NCBI GenBank assembly: GCA_965208775.1
Contig: OZ242360.1
Location: 558,001-622,000 of the forward strand
Length of the DNA: 64,000 bases
Reading direction: 5' to 3'
Origin: JAPOVO01 sp026708165
GTDB lineage: Bacteria > Chloroflexota > UBA11872 > VXNJ01
The notes beneath the pieces were generated by a model. That model had not been told where the DNA came from. It saw only the letters and a list, made by a program, of their open reading frames with translations, and ran no database searches. Within the stretch, counting starts at the first letter, position 1, and every line of letters starts with the position of its first letter. Made by a program: the position numbers and the translations under genes. Below, one piece after another: positions 62,621 to 64,000 of the stretch.

Positions 62621-63118
62621 GTGCTGACCCTGGGAGTGGACCCAGGCCTCGCAAACCTCGGATTCGGTCTTGTTGCAGGAGAAACCGATCCGGTCCTGGT
62701 CGAATACGGTTGCCTGGAATCAAACGCCCGTGACAGCACACCGCAACGTCTCTTGGATCTTCACGAAGGGATAGAACGAGTACTCGACTCTCACCCGGTC
62801 ACCGACGTCGCCATCGAGCAGACGGTTTTCGGGCGGAATACATCCACGGCTACCTCGGTCGCTCAGGCGGGCGGCGTCGTGATGCTTTGCGCCGCGCGGC
62901 GCGGCATTCCGGTCGCCGAATACTCGCCGCCGCAGATCAAGAACGCGGTTACCGGGGCCGGTAATGCCGATAAACTCCGGGTCCAGCAGATGGTCAGGAT
63001 CATTCTCAGACTGCGGAACGCACCGGAGCCGCATCACGCCGCGGACGCGCTGGCAGCCGCAATTTGCCACGTACACAATCATCGGCTTGGATTGAGGCTC
63101 GCGGCTTCGCGTAGATGA
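62621..63118 (+). CDS. ruvC: Crossover junction endodeoxyribonuclease RuvC
   Basis: 165 residues from GTG at 62621. The RNase H-like fold shows catalytic acidic residues in LGVDPGLANLGFG, DVAIEQTVFGRNTST and EPHHAADALAAAI. RuvC cuts Holliday junctions symmetrically on the RuvAB track. ruvA starts 58 bases later. Confidence 0.93.
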   Translation: MLTLGVDPGLANLGFGLVAGETDPVLVEYGCLESNARDSTPQRLLDLHEGIERVLDSHPVTDVAIEQTVFGRNTSTATSVAQAGGVVMLCAARRGIPVAEYSPPQIKNAVTGAGNADKLRVQQMVRIILRLRNAPEPHHAADALAAAICHVHNHRLGLRLAASRR

Positions 63119-63176
63119 GCCCCTCGTCATTGTCGAGACTGACGGTTTCTTCGGTTCGTCGCGTCAGGGGTAGGCG

Positions 63177-63755
63177 ATGATAAGCCAGGTGACCGGAGCC
63201 GTAATCCGGGCGGGCGAGGACTGGCTGGAGATTCAGCCTCGCGGCCTGGGTATCGGCCTGCGTATTTTTGTGACTGAGGGCGCGGCGGCTCGATATGCCG
63301 CGCCGGGCGCGGAAGTCACGCTGCACACGCGAATACACACGAGCGACGAGGGGCCATCCCTGTTTGGCTTCGAGAATCGCACGGAAGTCGACGCCTATGA
63401 AGCGTTGAAAACAGTCTCCGGTGTAGGGCCGCGAATGGCCCTGCGGGTTCTTTCGGCCCTGCCCGCCGGACGCCTGATAAGCGCGCTCAACAGCGGCGAC
63501 GCCAAGTCCCTTCAATCAGTCTCAGGCATTGGGGCCAGGACCGCCGAGCGCCTGATCGTCGAGCTAAAAGGTAAGCTAGTGGGCGACGACACGATACAGG
63601 CCATACCGGACGGAGCCGATGAGGCTATCGAGGCTTTGCTGGCGCTGGGTTATTCGCGGGCCGAGGCGATGGAAGGGACGGCCGCCTCCGCTAAACCGGG
63701 CATGACCGTGGAGCAGCAGATATCCGCGGCGCTGACCGCGCTGGCTAATCGGTAA
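63177..63755 (+). CDS. ruvA: Holliday junction DNA helicase subunit RuvA
   Basis: 192 residues. The N-terminal OB fold ISQVTGAVIRAGEDWLEI is followed by two helix-hairpin-helix motifs (VSGVGPRMALRVL and VSGIGARTAERLI) and a C-terminal RuvB-contacting domain (DEAIEALLALGYSRAEA). It forms the tetramer that holds the junction. Confidence 0.94.
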   Translation: MISQVTGAVIRAGEDWLEIQPRGLGIGLRIFVTEGAAARYAAPGAEVTLHTRIHTSDEGPSLFGFENRTEVDAYEALKTVSGVGPRMALRVLSALPAGRLISALNSGDAKSLQSVSGIGARTAERLIVELKGKLVGDDTIQAIPDGADEAIEALLALGYSRAEAMEGTAASAKPGMTVEQQISAALTALANR

Positions 63756-63784
63756 AACGTGCGTAGAGAGTCGCGACCGCTGCT

Positions 63785-64000
63785 GTGACCGAACGGATAG
63801 TCGCCCCGGAGCGAGCTACCCTGGAGGGTCAGCACGACGCCGCGCTGCGACCCCGAACGCTCTCCGACGGTGAATTCATCGGGCAGTCCAAGGTCAAGTC
63901 CGGGCTGCGCATTCTGCTGCTGGCCGCAAAGAAACGCGGTGAGCCGGTCGACCACATTCTGATCTGCGGGCCGCCCGGTCTCGGTAAGACGACGCTCGCC
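63785..64000 (+). CDS. ruvB: Holliday junction DNA helicase subunit RuvB, 3' partial
   Basis: The first 72 codons from GTG at 63785, cut by the window end. LRPRTLSDGEFIGQSKVKSG is the conserved RuvB N-terminus, and ILICGPPGLGKTTLA is Walker A of this AAA+ motor. The leading sequence TERIVAPERATLEGQ precedes it. It completes the ruvCAB set. Confidence 0.93.
   Translation, partial: MTERIVAPERATLEGQHDAALRPRTLSDGEFIGQSKVKSGLRILLLAAKKRGEPVDHILICGPPGLGKTTLA

Noticed and set aside
1..64000. Mobile elements, CRISPR arrays, prophage or integration sites
   Set aside because: No transposase, integrase, regularly spaced repeats or direct-repeat ends were seen, and gene order is typical chromosomal.

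Overview
The window is GC-rich, gene-dense bacterial chromosome. It carries about 58 protein genes on both strands and four tRNA genes. I see no rRNA, CRISPR array, insertion sequence, phage or integrase. The gene content suggests a heterotroph, and my best guess is a Chloroflexota relative of the SAR202/Dehalococcoidia type. This rests on the many enolase-superfamily, Gfo/Idh and sugar-isomerase genes, an alpha2-type glycyl-tRNA synthetase, a probably non-discriminating AspRS and MoxR/DUF58 loci. The placement is inference, because no rRNA is present.

1-8.5 kb: a partial LutB-LutA fusion for lactate oxidation, an MFS exporter, L-rhamnose mutarotase, IlvD, and a cluster of amidohydrolase, VOC protein, small unknown and FAD oxidoreductase. 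8.5-10.8 kb: tyrS behind a promoter and a leader with an intrinsic terminator (attenuator-like), then a Nudix gene. 10.8-17.3 kb, all minus strand: small unknown, mandelate-racemase-type enzyme, tag glycosylase, sugar isomerase, alpha/beta hydrolase, Gfo/Idh oxidoreductase and a Tat-type lipoprotein glycosidase. 17.6-30 kb: SPFH protein, tRNA-Val, kinase-like protein, tRNA-Phe, MOSC protein, tRNA-Gln, glmU-prs, CNNM/HlyC protein, EamA permease, recO-glyS and an MFS permease.

30-38.4 kb: a ZIP metal transporter diverges from a four-gene sugar operon (two Gfo/Idh dehydrogenases flanking two TIM-barrel isomerases, one IolE-like) with a perfect 11-bp inverted repeat in front of it. uvrC and another isomerase follow, also divergent around a palindrome. 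38.4-45 kb: an AI-2E/PerM-type permease, a heterodimeric ABC exporter with one degenerate ATP site, and an ECF sigma/anti-sigma pair. 45-51 kb: aspS, an unknown gene, infC (without rpmI-rplT beside it) and a large two-TM PP2C-like/beta-propeller protein. 51-64 kb: tRNA-Gly, two moxR loci (the second with DUF58 and DUF4129 partners), ogt, nadC, alkD, a class V aminotransferase, rarA, and yebC-ruvC-ruvA-ruvB, with ruvB cut by the window end.

The most unusual signal is at translation starts. In at least four genes (infC, tag, the first ABC half-transporter and the lipoprotein glycosidase) conserved N-terminal sequence extends upstream of every ATG/GTG/TTG, and an in-frame stop lies just beyond. 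The likely starts are AUA, AUA, CUG and AUU, three of them behind a Shine-Dalgarno sequence at sensible spacing. One of the four genes is IF3 itself, the factor that polices start-codon choice.
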